This document shows, one piece after another, positions 39,004 through 48,503 of a DNA stretch of 64,000 bases. Source of the DNA: Deltaproteobacteria bacterium (GTDB lineage Bacteria; Myxococcota_A; UBA9160; PR03). The notes beneath the pieces are model-generated. The model had not been told where the DNA came from and made no database searches. It saw nothing but the letters and a program-made list of their open reading frames with translations. Position 1 is the first letter of the stretch; each line of letters opens with the position of its first letter. A program made the translations under genes and the position numbers. Location: contig JAPSFT010000004.1 in NCBI GenBank assembly GCA_035063765.1, forward strand, positions 62,001 through 126,000, written 5' to 3'.

Positions 39004-39287
39004 GCGCCGCGCGCGCCCGCCGAGCCCCACCCCCTGCCGGCCGCCCGCACCGGGGCCGCCGCAGCGCTGCGCGGCCGGCGCCGCCGCATCGGCGCGCAGC
39101 CGCCCGTGCAACCCGGCGCCGCCGCAGGGGGACGGGGCGCCTCAAGAGCCCCACCGGGCGGCCGATACGTCGCCAGAGGGGAGCGCCCCGCCCGGCGAGG
39201 ATCCAGAGGGGGTCGCCGACGACCCGTGAGGTGGCGCGGGCGGGGGGCCATTGCCGGGCTGCGGCCGAAGCCCCGCGACGAGGACCA
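39004..39287. other. Non-coding gap with weak stem
   Basis: 284 bases between the Roadblock gene and the long TPR gene. One 7-bp stem (GGGGCGC at 39134-39140 with GCGCCCC at 39183-39189) is seen. The frame of the TPR gene is open through this stretch, but its content is Arg/Gly/Pro low-complexity and unlike a protein, so the gene is not extended into it. It may contain a promoter, which could not be located. Confidence 0.35.
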
Positions 39288-42200
39288 GTGGCGGCGATCA
39301 ACAAGCGGAAGATCCTCGAGTCGGCGCAGCGCCACCTCCAGAAGGGCGCGCTCGACAAGGCGCTGGCCGACTACCAGACGGTCCTCCAGGCCGATCCTCG
39401 CGACACCAACGTGCGTCTGAAGGTCGGCGACCTGCTGCAGAAGGCGGGCCGCAACGACGAGGCGATCTCGGCCTACCTGAAGGTCGCCGACCAGTTCCAG
39501 CGCGACGGCTTCGACGCCAAGGCGGTCGCGCTCTACAAGCAGGTCACCAAGATCGACAGCAAGCGGCACGACGTCTACGTGCCGCTCGCCGACCTCTACC
39601 AGCGACTCGGGTTGATGTCGGAGGCGATGGCCGCGCTGCAGACCGCCGCCCAGGCCTGCCAGCGCGACGGCCGCAAGCGCGAGGCGCTCGACCTGCTGCG
39701 ACGGATGGCGAGCCTCGATCCCGCCAACGTCACGAGCCGGCTCAAGGTGGCCGAGCTGCTCGAGCAGGAGGGGCTCGGCGACGAGGCGATGGCCGAGTTC
39801 CGCGAGGCCGCGAGCGAGCTCGAGCGCCAGGGCGACTGGGAGGCGCGCGCAGGGGTGCTCGAGCGGATGGTCGAGCTGCGGCCGGAGCGCGTCGAGGAGC
39901 TCGAAGCGCTCGCCAACACCTGGCTCGAGCACGGCCAGCCGCGCCGGGCGCACGCCTTCGCCCAGAAGCTCGTCGAGGCCGACCCCGCGCGGCCCGACTC
40001 GCACGAGCTGCTGGCGCGGGTGCTCTCCGGCCTCGGCCAGGAGGAGCTCGCGATCGACGCCTTCCGCCAGTGCGCGGAGGCGTGGCGCGAGCGCGGCGAG
40101 GAGGGCCGGGCGCGCGAGATCCTGCAGCGCCACCTGCCGCCGCAGGACTTCGCGGCGCTGACCAGTGCCACCCCGTCGCCCGTGACGGCGACGGCGGGCG
40201 GCACGGCTGCCGCGGCGGAGCTCTTCGGCGCCGCCGGCGAACTCGGCTCCGAGCCGGCGGCGGGCGAAGGGGTCTTCGGGAGCGAGCCCATCGAGGTTGG
40301 TGGGGACGGTGTCGTGGAGCTCGGCGGCGACGCGCCTGCCTTCGCGGGCGACCTGCCGCTCGCGGGCGGCGGGGCCGATCTCGGTGGCGAGCCCGAGCCG
40401 GCGCCCGCGCCCGCAGCGCCGGCGAAGCCGGCGCAGGCCGCGCCGTCCGCCCCGTCCTCGCCGGCCCCCCGCGCGGCCGAGCCCGCGCCCGAGGGCGACG
40501 TCGAGCAGCTCCTGGCGGAAGCAGCGGTCTACGCGCGCTACGGGAAGCACGAGCGGGCGCTCGCCTGTCTCGAGGCCGCGCTCGCACAGGAGCCGGCGCA
40601 CGGCGCAGCGCTCGAGCAGCTCGGGGACGTGCAGGCCGCCGCGGGCGCTCCGGAGCGTGCCGTCGAGGCCTGGACCCGCGCGGCGGAGCAGGCCGGCGAG
40701 GCACGCGACGCCGCGCGCTTCGCCCTGCTGCGCGCGCGCATCGAGGGTCTCGATCCCGCCGCCGCCGCGGCCCTGCACGCGCCGCTGCCCGCGGGCGCCG
40801 CGGCGCCGACGGTCCTCTTCGATCTGGGCCAGACGGGCGGCGTTGACGAGGCGGAGGAGGCGCCCGCCGGCGAGCTCGACGACATCGAGATCGACGTCGA
40901 CGACGTGTCGCTGGACGGCGGCGAGCACGAGCCCGCCCCCGGATCGACCGGCGCCGGCGCCGCGGAGCTCGAGCTCGATCTCGACGACGGCAGCCTGGCG
41001 GCCGTGGAGCCGGCGGGCGCGCCTGCGCACGCAGCGGCCGTGGCGCCGGAGCCCGACCTCGACCTCGATCTCGACGACCGCTCCGAGCCCGCGCCGGCCC
41101 CGGACGATGCGGCGGGCGAGGTCGAGGACGAGATCGTGTTCGACGGCGAGGACGCTGCGGCTTCGCTGCCGGTCCCGGACGACACGGAGCCGCCCGCGGC
41201 ACGCGAGCAGACCTGGGAGCTGCCCGAAGAGGAGCTCGCAACCGCGCCGCCGCACCTGCCCCGGAGCGACGCCGCCGCGGACGTCGATCCAGCCGTACGA
41301 TCCGAAGTGCCTCCGGGCGAGCTGTCGGCGTCGGCGGCACAGCACATCCAGGAGGACCTCGAGGAGGCGGGCTTCTACTTCGACCAGGGCCTGCTGGCCG
41401 AGGCCGAGGCCGTCTACCGCCGGATCCTCGCGCGCGCGCCGAGCCATCCGGGCGCGCTGCTCCGGCTCGGCGAGATCGCCGTGCAGCGCGGCGGCCCGAT
41501 CGCGGTTCCGGCGCCGCTCCCCGTCGCTCCCGAGCCCGCCGCGCCCGCGGTGGCACGCGAGGACGCGCTCGAGGTCGAGCCTCCCGACGCGCTCGACCTG
41601 ACGGCGCCTGCGCTCGACGAGGACGAATGGCCGGGCGAGGTCGCGCCGCCGGTGGAGGCGGAGGACTCGACCGCCAACGTGCTCGCGAGCGGGCCGGATG
41701 CGAGCCTCGACGACACCACGCTGCGTCCGACGCCGGCACCCGCGTTCGCCGTCGCGCCCGCCCCGGAGGCGCCGGTCGCACCCGCTGCGCCGGCGCCCGT
41801 CGCCGTCGCGGCGGCGCCGCGAGCCTCCGAGGAGCCGGAGCTCACCGCGCCCGACCTCCCGCAGGACGACGAGACCGGGGGCGCCGCCTTCGACCTGGCG
41901 GCCGAGCTCTCCGAGGCGCTCGCCGATGCGACTCCGAGCGCCGGCGCCGGCACCGACGACGAGGGCTTCAGCTCGCTCTTCCGCGAGTTCAAGCGCGGCG
42001 TCTCGCAGACGCTCGGCGAGGGCGACGTCGAGACCCACTTCGACCTCGGCATCGCCTACCGCGAGATGGGCCTGCTCGAGGATGCGATCGGCGAGTTCCG
42101 CCACGCACTGGGCTCGCCCGTGCGGCGCCTCGACGCGCTCCAGCTGATGGGCCTGTGCGCGATCGACCTGGGCCGCGGGCAGGACGCCGTCGGCCACCTG

Positions 42201-42803
42201 GAGCAGGCGCTCGCCTCGCCTGACGTGCCGTCCGAGCGCGAGGCGCCACTGCGCTACGAGCTGGGGCGCGCCTACCAGATCCTGCCCGACCGCGTTCGGG
42301 CGCTCGACGCCTTCCATCGCGTGCAGCAGCTCGAGCCCGGCTTCCAGGACGTCGCCGAGCGGGTGGCCGCCCTCGAGCGCGGCTCCGCAGCCGAGCCCGA
42401 GGCGGAGCCTGCGGAGTCGGTCGAGGCCTTCGAGTCCTTCGACGACCTCGTGGCCGAGGCCGCCGAGGACGCGCCGGCGGCACCCCGCTACGAGAGCTTC
42501 GACGACGTGGTCGCGGAGGCGAACCACGAGGACGAGGAGGTCTCCGCCGAGCTCGAGGAGGCGTCGCCGTCCGAGGAGGGCGAGGGGACGGAGCTGCCCG
42601 ACAGCGGCGCCGGCGGATCTCCGGACGACGGCGGAGCCGCGCTCGAGCGCGAGACCGAGGCGGCCTTCCTGGACGCCACGCTCGCGGGCGTCGAGGTCGC
42701 CGAGCCGGAATCCGGTCCGGCACCCGAGCACGCACCCGAACCCCAAACCGTGGAGCCTGTCGCTCCGGTGCAGCGGCGCCGGCGCAAGGTCTCCTTCTTC
42801 TGA
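39288..42803 (+). CDS. Large TPR protein with acidic repeat linker
   Basis: 1171 residues, without signal peptide or clear membrane helix. Residues 1-290 hold about seven tetratricopeptide-type helix pairs (HLQKGALDKALADYQTVLQ, LKVGDLLQKAGRNDEAI, and LADLYQRLGLMSEAM among others). An Ala/Pro/Gly/Glu linker and a second TPR (about 405-490) follow. Residues 530-700 carry acidic, alternating peptides (DIEIDVDD, ELDLDD, DLDLDLDD). A third TPR lies at about 690-735, a long disordered acidic part to about 890, and a fourth TPR block (GEGDVETHFDLGIAYREMG) from about 910-1040. The end contains two copies of ESFDD[LV]VAEA. It is a scaffold-like protein. GTG 39288 follows GAGGACCA. Its partner may be the Roadblock or ExeA-like protein. 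The name and function are not known. Confidence 0.8.
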   Translation: MAAINKRKILESAQRHLQKGALDKALADYQTVLQADPRDTNVRLKVGDLLQKAGRNDEAISAYLKVADQFQRDGFDAKAVALYKQVTKIDSKRHDVYVPLADLYQRLGLMSEAMAALQTAAQACQRDGRKREALDLLRRMASLDPANVTSRLKVAELLEQEGLGDEAMAEFREAASELERQGDWEARAGVLERMVELRPERVEELEALANTWLEHGQPRRAHAFAQKLVEADPARPDSHELLARVLSGLGQEELAIDAFRQCAEAWRERGEEGRAREILQRHLPPQDFAALTSATPSPVTATAGGTAAAAELFGAAGELGSEPAAGEGVFGSEPIEVGGDGVVELGGDAPAFAGDLPLAGGGADLGGEPEPAPAPAAPAKPAQAAPSAPSSPAPRAAEPAPEGDVEQLLAEAAVYARYGKHERALACLEAALAQEPAHGAALEQLGDVQAAAGAPERAVEAWTRAAEQAGEARDAARFALLRARIEGLDPAAAAALHAPLPAGAAAPTVLFDLGQTGGVDEAEEAPAGELDDIEIDVDDVSLDGGEHEPAPGSTGAGAAELELDLDDGSLAAVEPAGAPAHAAAVAPEPDLDLDLDDRSEPAPAPDDAAGEVEDEIVFDGEDAAASLPVPDDTEPPAAREQTWELPEEELATAPPHLPRSDAAADVDPAVRSEVPPGELSASAAQHIQEDLEEAGFYFDQGLLAEAEAVYRRILARAPSHPGALLRLGEIAVQRGGPIAVPAPLPVAPEPAAPAVAREDALEVEPPDALDLTAPALDEDEWPGEVAPPVEAEDSTANVLASGPDASLDDTTLRPTPAPAFAVAPAPEAPVAPAAPAPVAVAAAPRASEEPELTAPDLPQDDETGGAAFDLAAELSEALADATPSAGAGTDDEGFSSLFREFKRGVSQTLGEGDVETHFDLGIAYREMGLLEDAIGEFRHALGSPVRRLDALQLMGLCAIDLGRGQDAVGHLEQALASPDVPSEREAPLRYELGRAYQILPDRVRALDAFHRVQQLEPGFQDVAERVAALERGSAAEPEAEPAESVEAFESFDDLVAEAAEDAPAAPRYESFDDVVAEANHEDEEVSAELEEASPSEEGEGTELPDSGAGGSPDDGGAALERETEAAFLDATLAGVEVAEPESGPAPEHAPEPQTVEPVAPVQRRRRKVSFF

Positions 42804-42811
42804 GGTCGCCC

Positions 42812-44002
42812 TTGGAGCACCTGGAACGCTTCGGCCTGGAGCGCGAGCCCTTCCGCAACGAGCCGCAGCCGGACTTCTGGTTCGAGAGCCGTGGCGTCTC
42901 CGAGGCGAAGGCGCGGCTCCTGCGCTGCCTGCGCCAGGGCAAGGAGCTGTCGGTGCTGTGCGGCGAGCTCGGCTCCGGCACCACGACCCTCGCGCGGCAC
43001 GTGCTCGACGAGCTCGATCCCGATCGCTTCGAGGTGGGGCTCCTGGTGGTCGGCCGCGGCGTCGAGCCGGCCTGGCTGCGTTCGGCCGTGGCCCGCCAGC
43101 TCGGGGTCGCCGAGCCCGCCGGCACGCGCGCGGAGGCCCTGCGCGAGCTCTACCTCCACCTCGTCGAGCTGCGCAAGGAGGGGCGTCGCGCCGTGGTCGC
43201 GATCGACGAGGCGCAGGCCCTCGGCGTCGAGGCGCTGGCCGAGCTCGTCGCGATGCTGAACTTCGAGCACGACGACGAGCGCCTGCTCTCGGCGCTGCTG
43301 GTCGGCTCGCTCGAGCTCGAGCGCATGCTGGGCCGCGAGCCGGCGCTGCTCGGCCGCTGCGAGCTGCGCGTGCGCATCGAGCCGCTCGCCGGCGAGGAGG
43401 CGCGCGCCTACCTCGCACACCGGCTGGTCGTGGCCGGCGGCGACCCCGCGCTCTTCGCCCCCGAGCTCGCCGACGTGATCGCCGCGCGCGCCGGGGGTCT
43501 GCCGCGGCGCATGAACGCGCTCGCCGACAACGCGCTCTTCGAGGCGCACCTCGCGCGCCGCGAGTGGCCGGAGCCGGCCGACGTCGAGCGCGCGGCGCGG
43601 GACCTGCCGTGGGCCCAGAGCGGCGCCGACACCCTCTCGGGCGTGTCGCCCGCCGCGCTCGGCCTCGCGCCGCATGCACCCGCCGCGCCGGAGCTCGGCG
43701 ACTTCGACCTCGACGCGGAGCTCGGTCCCGAGCTGAGCGGGGGCGAGGGCGCCCTCCACGCAGGTGTCTCGCGGGCTCACGTCTCGCGGCCGGCACGCGC
43801 CTTCGACCGCGAGCCGCACGAGGAGGAGCTGCAGGCCGAGCTCGCCACCACCGGGCCCGACCACACCGCTCCGGGCGCCTGGAGCCGCCCGCGCCGGGCA
43901 TCGCTCGACGACGAGGTGCTCGGCACCGCACCGCCGCGTCTGCCCGACGAGTCCGAGATCGACGGCCTCTTCGTGGACCTGGTCGACGAGGAGAAGGACT
44001 GA
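42812..44002 (+). CDS. ExeA/GspA-like AAA protein with altered Walker A
   Basis: 396 residues. An ExeA-type ATPase domain (about 1-265), opening with LERFGLEREPFRNEPQPDFW. The P-loop GELGSGTTT (51-59) has Thr57 where the invariant Lys should be. Walker B VVAIDEAQ (Asp132, Glu133) is normal. A disordered acidic tail (about 270-396) ends in EIDGLFVDLVDEEKD. There is no membrane helix. The frame is intact, so the change is not mere decay; it may bind ATP weakly or act as a structural partner. ExeA/DamX-like genes often follow aroKB in proteobacteria. The TTG start at 42812, nine bases after the TPR stop, puts it in the same operon. Confidence 0.8.
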   Translation: MEHLERFGLEREPFRNEPQPDFWFESRGVSEAKARLLRCLRQGKELSVLCGELGSGTTTLARHVLDELDPDRFEVGLLVVGRGVEPAWLRSAVARQLGVAEPAGTRAEALRELYLHLVELRKEGRRAVVAIDEAQALGVEALAELVAMLNFEHDDERLLSALLVGSLELERMLGREPALLGRCELRVRIEPLAGEEARAYLAHRLVVAGGDPALFAPELADVIAARAGGLPRRMNALADNALFEAHLARREWPEPADVERAARDLPWAQSGADTLSGVSPAALGLAPHAPAAPELGDFDLDAELGPELSGGEGALHAGVSRAHVSRPARAFDREPHEEELQAELATTGPDHTAPGAWSRPRRASLDDEVLGTAPPRLPDESEIDGLFVDLVDEEKD

Positions 44003-44057
44003 GGGCAGCGGAATCGTCCGGCACATCGCCATCGGCTCGACTACGCTGTCGATCGTG

Positions 44058-46445
44058 ATGCGCCCCCTCCTGCTCGCTCTCGCCCTCCTCGCAATCGCCG
44101 CGGCAGCGCCCGCGCAGGACGTCCTGCCGCGGCCCGCGCCGCCCTTCACCGGCACGATCGAGAAGACCCTCGCGGGCTCCGTTCCCGAGTACCCGGAGCG
44201 GCCCCAGGCGCCCGCGGGCGCGCCGAACGTCCTGGTCGTGCTGATCGACGACGCCGGCTTCGGCAACCCCTCGACCTTCGGCGGGCCGGTCCGGACGCCG
44301 ACCCTCGACCGGCTCGCCGCGCAGGGGCTCCGCTACAACCGCTTCCACGTGACGGCGCTCTGCTCTCCGACGCGCGCCGCGCTGCTCTCCGGCCGCAACC
44401 ACCACCGGATGGGCTTCGGCATGATCGCCGAGACCCACAGCGGCTTCCCGGGCTACGACGCACACTGGCCGCGCGATGCCGCCTCGCTGGCCCGCATCCT
44501 GCGCGACAACGGCTATGCGACGGCCGCGATCGGCAAGTGGCACCTGACCCCCGACGACGAGCAGGGGCCCGCCGGCCCCTTCGACCGCTGGCCCAATGCG
44601 CTCGGCTTCGACTACTTCTACGGCTTCCTGGGCGGAGAGGACTCGCACTGGGACCCCATGCTGGTCGAGAACCAGACGACGCTCGGCGTCCCGACCGGGA
44701 AGGGCTTCTACCTGACCACGGCGCTCGCCGACCACGCGATCGCCTGGATCCGCGACCAGAAGAGCCAGGCGCCCGAGCAGCCCTTCTTCCTCTACTTCGC
44801 GACCGGCGCGAGCCACGCCCCGCACCACGTGGCCCAGGAGTGGGCCGACCGCTACGCCGGGAAGTTCGACGCCGGCTGGGACGCGCTGCGCGTGGCCACC
44901 TTCGAACGCCAGAAACAGCTCGGTGTGATCCCGCCCGACGCGGTCCTGACGCCTCGCCCCGACGCCTTCCCGGCCTGGGACCCCCTGCCGGCCGAGGTCA
45001 AGAGGCTCTACGCGCGGCAGATGGAGGTCTACGCCGGCTTCCAGGAGTGCACCGATCACGAGGTGGGCCGCGTGGTCGGGGCGATCGAGGAGCTCGGCCT
45101 CGGCGACGACACGCTCGTCGTCTACCTCTTCGGCGACAACGGCGCGTCGATGGAGGGCACCGAGTCCGGCAGCTTCAACGAGATCACCACGCTGAACGGG
45201 ATCCCGCTCACGACCGCGCAGCAGCTCGAGGCGATCCACGCCTACGGGGGCCTCGAGGTGTGGGGCGGGCCGCGCACCGATCCGCACTACGCGGCCGCCT
45301 GGGCCTGGGCCGGCAACACGCCCTTCCAGTGGGGCAAGCAGGTGGCCTCGCACCTCGGCGGCATCCGCAACGGCATGGTGGTCTCCTGGCCGAAGCGCAT
45401 CACCGACAAGGGCGGGCTGCGCAGCCAGTTCACCCATGCGATCGATCTCACCCCGACGATCCTCGAGGCCGCCGGCGTGACCGCGCCGGCCGTCGTCGAC
45501 GGGATCCCGCAGCAGCCGATCCAGGGCACCAGCTTCGCCTACACCTTCGACGACGCCGCGGCTCCGGAGCGTCACACCCGCCAGTACTTCGAGATGATCG
45601 GCAACCGCGCGATCTACGAGGACGGCTGGCTGTGGAGCTGCCGCATCGACCGCATCCCGTGGCGCTTCGATCCCGCGACGATCGCGCGGCTGGCGCCCGG
45701 CACCTGGGACCCCGACGAGGACCGCTGCGAGCTCTACGACCTGGAGCACGATTTCTCGCAGAGCCGCGATCTCGCCGCCGAGCACCCCGACCGGATGGCC
45801 GCCCTCGAGGCGCTCTTCTGGAGCGAGGCCGAGCGCAACCAGGTGCTGCCGCTGCTCGGCGGCATCGCCTTCCTGTGGGGGATCCGGCCGCCCGCCGATC
45901 TCGCCCCGCAGCGGGTCGTCCTCCAGCCCGGCGTCGAGAACCTGGCGCCCGGGATGACCCCGCCGATCTACAACCGCTCGTTCGCGATCGAGGCGGACCT
46001 CGAGGTTCCGCACAACTGGTGTCTCGGCCCGGTCTGCAGCGGCGCCGAGGGAGTCATCGTCGCCAACTCGAGCTTCCTCGGCGGGTTCTCGCTCTACGTG
46101 CTGGGCGGGCGGCTCCGCTACACCTACAGCTTCCTGGGCCTGAAGATCGACGACCTCGTGGCCTCCGAGGCGCTGCCCGAGGGTAAGGTGAAGGTGCGCT
46201 ACGAGTTCACCGCCGACACGCCCCGGAAGCTTGCGACCGGCGGCACCCAGCGCCTCTTCCTCGACGGCAAGCAGGTCGCCGAGGGCCGGCTCGAGCACAC
46301 CGTGCCGCTGCGCTTCTCGGGCTACGCCGGCCTCGACGTCGGCCGCGACAACGGGCTTCCGGTCTCGCCGCACTGGATGTACTACCTGCGCCGGCCGTTC
46401 CCCTTCGCGGGCACGATCGAGCGCGTGGTCTTCGACCTGCAGTAG
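44058..46445 (+). CDS. Arylsulfatase, formylglycine type
   Basis: 795 residues. The signal peptide (about 1-19, APA|QD) sends it to the periplasm. It hydrolyses sulfate esters. The sulfatase signature C102-S-P-T-R106 gives the Cys that a formylglycine-generating enzyme oxidises, and the catalytic metal ligands are in VVLIDDAGFGNPSTFGG. GKWHLTP is the second family signature. The C-terminal 150 residues form a beta-rich part. It needs a maturase, which is not in the window. The ATG at 44058 has no strong ribosome binding site; a GTG three bases earlier is an alternative. It is convergent with the other sulfatase, with 33 bases between the ends. Confidence 0.88.
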   Translation: MRPLLLALALLAIAAAAPAQDVLPRPAPPFTGTIEKTLAGSVPEYPERPQAPAGAPNVLVVLIDDAGFGNPSTFGGPVRTPTLDRLAAQGLRYNRFHVTALCSPTRAALLSGRNHHRMGFGMIAETHSGFPGYDAHWPRDAASLARILRDNGYATAAIGKWHLTPDDEQGPAGPFDRWPNALGFDYFYGFLGGEDSHWDPMLVENQTTLGVPTGKGFYLTTALADHAIAWIRDQKSQAPEQPFFLYFATGASHAPHHVAQEWADRYAGKFDAGWDALRVATFERQKQLGVIPPDAVLTPRPDAFPAWDPLPAEVKRLYARQMEVYAGFQECTDHEVGRVVGAIEELGLGDDTLVVYLFGDNGASMEGTESGSFNEITTLNGIPLTTAQQLEAIHAYGGLEVWGGPRTDPHYAAAWAWAGNTPFQWGKQVASHLGGIRNGMVVSWPKRITDKGGLRSQFTHAIDLTPTILEAAGVTAPAVVDGIPQQPIQGTSFAYTFDDAAAPERHTRQYFEMIGNRAIYEDGWLWSCRIDRIPWRFDPATIARLAPGTWDPDEDRCELYDLEHDFSQSRDLAAEHPDRMAALEALFWSEAERNQVLPLLGGIAFLWGIRPPADLAPQRVVLQPGVENLAPGMTPPIYNRSFAIEADLEVPHNWCLGPVCSGAEGVIVANSSFLGGFSLYVLGGRLRYTYSFLGLKIDDLVASEALPEGKVKVRYEFTADTPRKLATGGTQRLFLDGKQVAEGRLEHTVPLRFSGYAGLDVGRDNGLPVSPHWMYYLRRPFPFAGTIERVVFDLQ

Positions 46446-46478
46446 CGCCGCGCCGGAGGCCACGCGCCGCGGGCGCGC

Positions 46479-48494
46479 TCAGGGCGTCACGATCGGGAAG
46501 CGGCCGTCGGGGCGGTCGAGGAGCGAGAAGAACCCGAGGAGCGCCGTGCGGCTGCCCTCGACGTGCAGGTCGTCGCTGAAGATCATCTCGCGCAGGCCCG
46601 CCTGGCCCGTCGAGAGCCGCAGCAGGAACTCGCGCGTGAGCCGCACCGTGACGTCGGCGCCCGGGTCGGCCTCGGCCTCGTGGTGGTGGAGCACGCCGTT
46701 CGAGAGCTCGACGACGTGGGTCTCGCCGAGGTCCGTGAAGACGAAGTTCAGGGTGAGCTCCCGGCCCGCCGCCTTCGGGCCGACGACCCGCACCGCCATC
46801 GCGTCGAAGAAGCGCTTGAGGGGCAGGTGGCGGAGCAGGCCCATCAGGCTGGCGGTCGCGAGCGGCGGCGTGGTGATCCCGTGGCGCAGCTCGTGGGCGC
46901 CGCTCAGGTAGACGTCGCGCCAGGGACCGGACTCCGCCTGGTAGCCGAGCTGGTCGTAGGCGCGCGCGAGGAGCTCGCGGGCCTCGGCGTCGTCGGGGTC
47001 CGCGAAGACGGCGTGGTGCATCACCATCGCCACCCAGCGGTACTCGCCGCGCTCGAAGGACTCCCGCGCCTTGCGCTTCACCTCGGCGGCGCCGCCCATG
47101 AACTCGACGTAGCGCCGGGCGGCCTCGGCCGGGGGCAGGGGGTCCAGGTGGGCCGGGTTGCCGTCGAACCAGCCGAAGTAGTTCTGGTACACGGCCTTCG
47201 CGTCGTGGGAGACGGTGCCGTAGTAGCCGCGCACCGCGAAGGCCGTGCGCAGCGCCTCGGGCAGCTCGAGCTGCTCCGCGATCTCCTCGGGCCCGAGGCC
47301 CGCGTTGGCAAGGCGCAGGGTCTGGTCGTGGATGTACTTGTAGACGTCGCGCTGCTTGGCGAGGAAGTCGTGGATCCGCTCCTTCCCCCACACCGGCCAG
47401 TGATGGCTCGCGAACACCACCTCGGCGTCGGGCCACCGCCGCATCGCCTCGTCGATGTAGCCGCTCCAGAGCAGCGCGTCGCGCACCTTGGCGCCGCGCA
47501 GGGTGTAGAGGTTGTGGAGCGTGTGGGTGGCGATCTCGGCGGCGCACCAGGCCTGCTTCTCGGGCAGGTAGAAGGTGAGCTCGGCGGGCGCCTCCGAGTG
47601 GGGCGCGTACTGGAAGACGAAGCGCACGCCGTCGATCACGAGCTCCTGGCCGGTGTGGTCGATCGTCTCGGTCGGCAGGCGGAGCCCCATCGTGCCGCGC
47701 GCCGGGCCCTTGCCGAGGCCCGTGTCGACGTGCCCGCGCGGCGAGCGCGGCAGGTCGGTGCCGAACATGTAGGTGGCGCGCCGCCCCATCGCGACGCCCG
47801 CCAGCACGTTCTCGCTGGTCGCCTCCTCGACGAAGCCGGCCGGCGCGATCACGCGCACGCCGGCCGCCGCCGCCTCGTCGGGCAGCACGGCCGCGATCCC
47901 GCCGAAGTGGTCCACGTGGCTGTGGGTGAAGACGACCGCCACGATCGGGCGCGGGCGGAGATGCTGGCGCGCGAAGGCCAGCGCGGCGGCCGCCGTCTCC
48001 TGCGTCGTCAGCGGATCGACGACGATCCAGCCCGTGGCGCCGTCGATGATCGTCAGGTTCGAGATGTCGTAGCCGCGGAGCTGGTGGACGCCCTCGGTCA
48101 CCCGGAAGAGTCCGTGCTGGCCGTTCAGCTTCGCCTGGCGCCAGAGGCTCGGGTTCACGGTGGGGGGCGCTTCCCCGGTGACGAAGTCGTAGGCGGGCAG
48201 GTCCCAGATGGGCGGGCCCGAGGGGGCCCGCACGACCAGGTCCGGGTCGCTCGCCAGGAGCCCGCGCGAGGCGTCCTCGAAGTCCTGCGCGTCGGCGAGC
48301 GGAAGCGCGCTGGCGACGGCGGCCTGCGCGGCGATCGTGGTGGCGGTGGCGGGCGTGGCGCCCGCCGCGTCGGGCTCCGCCGTGGCCGCGGACGGGGTCG
48401 CGGCGGGCGGAGCGGGAGGCGCCGCCTCGCGCGAGCACGCGAGGGCGAGCGCGAGGAGCACGAGGACAGCCGGGCGGAGCGCGGAGATCGCCAC
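46479..48494 (-). CDS. Alkyl/aryl-sulfatase, metallo-beta-lactamase type (SdsA1-like)
   Basis: 671 residues, a lipoprotein by its N-terminus (LALAC20). An Ala/Pro/Thr linker is followed by a zinc beta-lactamase-fold domain with the metal motif H191-S-H-V-D195-H196. ASHHWPVWG and the NLYTLRGAKVRD stretch are characteristic of the SdsA1 family. A dimerisation domain and a C-terminal SCP2-like domain (about 545-665) complete the usual architecture. It hydrolyses alkyl sulfates such as detergents with inversion and needs no formylglycine. The GTG start at 48494 follows GGCAGGAGTC and lies nine bases after the stop of the small periplasmic gene, so the two form an operon. Confidence 0.88.
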   Translation of the reverse strand: MAISALRPAVLVLLALALACSREAAPPAPPAATPSAATAEPDAAGATPATATTIAAQAAVASALPLADAQDFEDASRGLLASDPDLVVRAPSGPPIWDLPAYDFVTGEAPPTVNPSLWRQAKLNGQHGLFRVTEGVHQLRGYDISNLTIIDGATGWIVVDPLTTQETAAAALAFARQHLRPRPIVAVVFTHSHVDHFGGIAAVLPDEAAAAGVRVIAPAGFVEEATSENVLAGVAMGRRATYMFGTDLPRSPRGHVDTGLGKGPARGTMGLRLPTETIDHTGQELVIDGVRFVFQYAPHSEAPAELTFYLPEKQAWCAAEIATHTLHNLYTLRGAKVRDALLWSGYIDEAMRRWPDAEVVFASHHWPVWGKERIHDFLAKQRDVYKYIHDQTLRLANAGLGPEEIAEQLELPEALRTAFAVRGYYGTVSHDAKAVYQNYFGWFDGNPAHLDPLPPAEAARRYVEFMGGAAEVKRKARESFERGEYRWVAMVMHHAVFADPDDAEARELLARAYDQLGYQAESGPWRDVYLSGAHELRHGITTPPLATASLMGLLRHLPLKRFFDAMAVRVVGPKAAGRELTLNFVFTDLGETHVVELSNGVLHHHEAEADPGADVTVRLTREFLLRLSTGQAGLREMIFSDDLHVEGSRTALLGFFSLLDRPDGRFPIVTP

Positions 48495-48503
48495 GACTCC
48501 TGC

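Noticed and set aside
38727-46463. A 2578-codon open frame on the minus strand
   Set aside because: It is antisense to well supported genes (the Roadblock, TPR, ExeA-like and arylsulfatase genes) and its composition is Arg/Ala/Gly/Leu-biased, a mirror effect of high GC codon use. No domain is recognisable.
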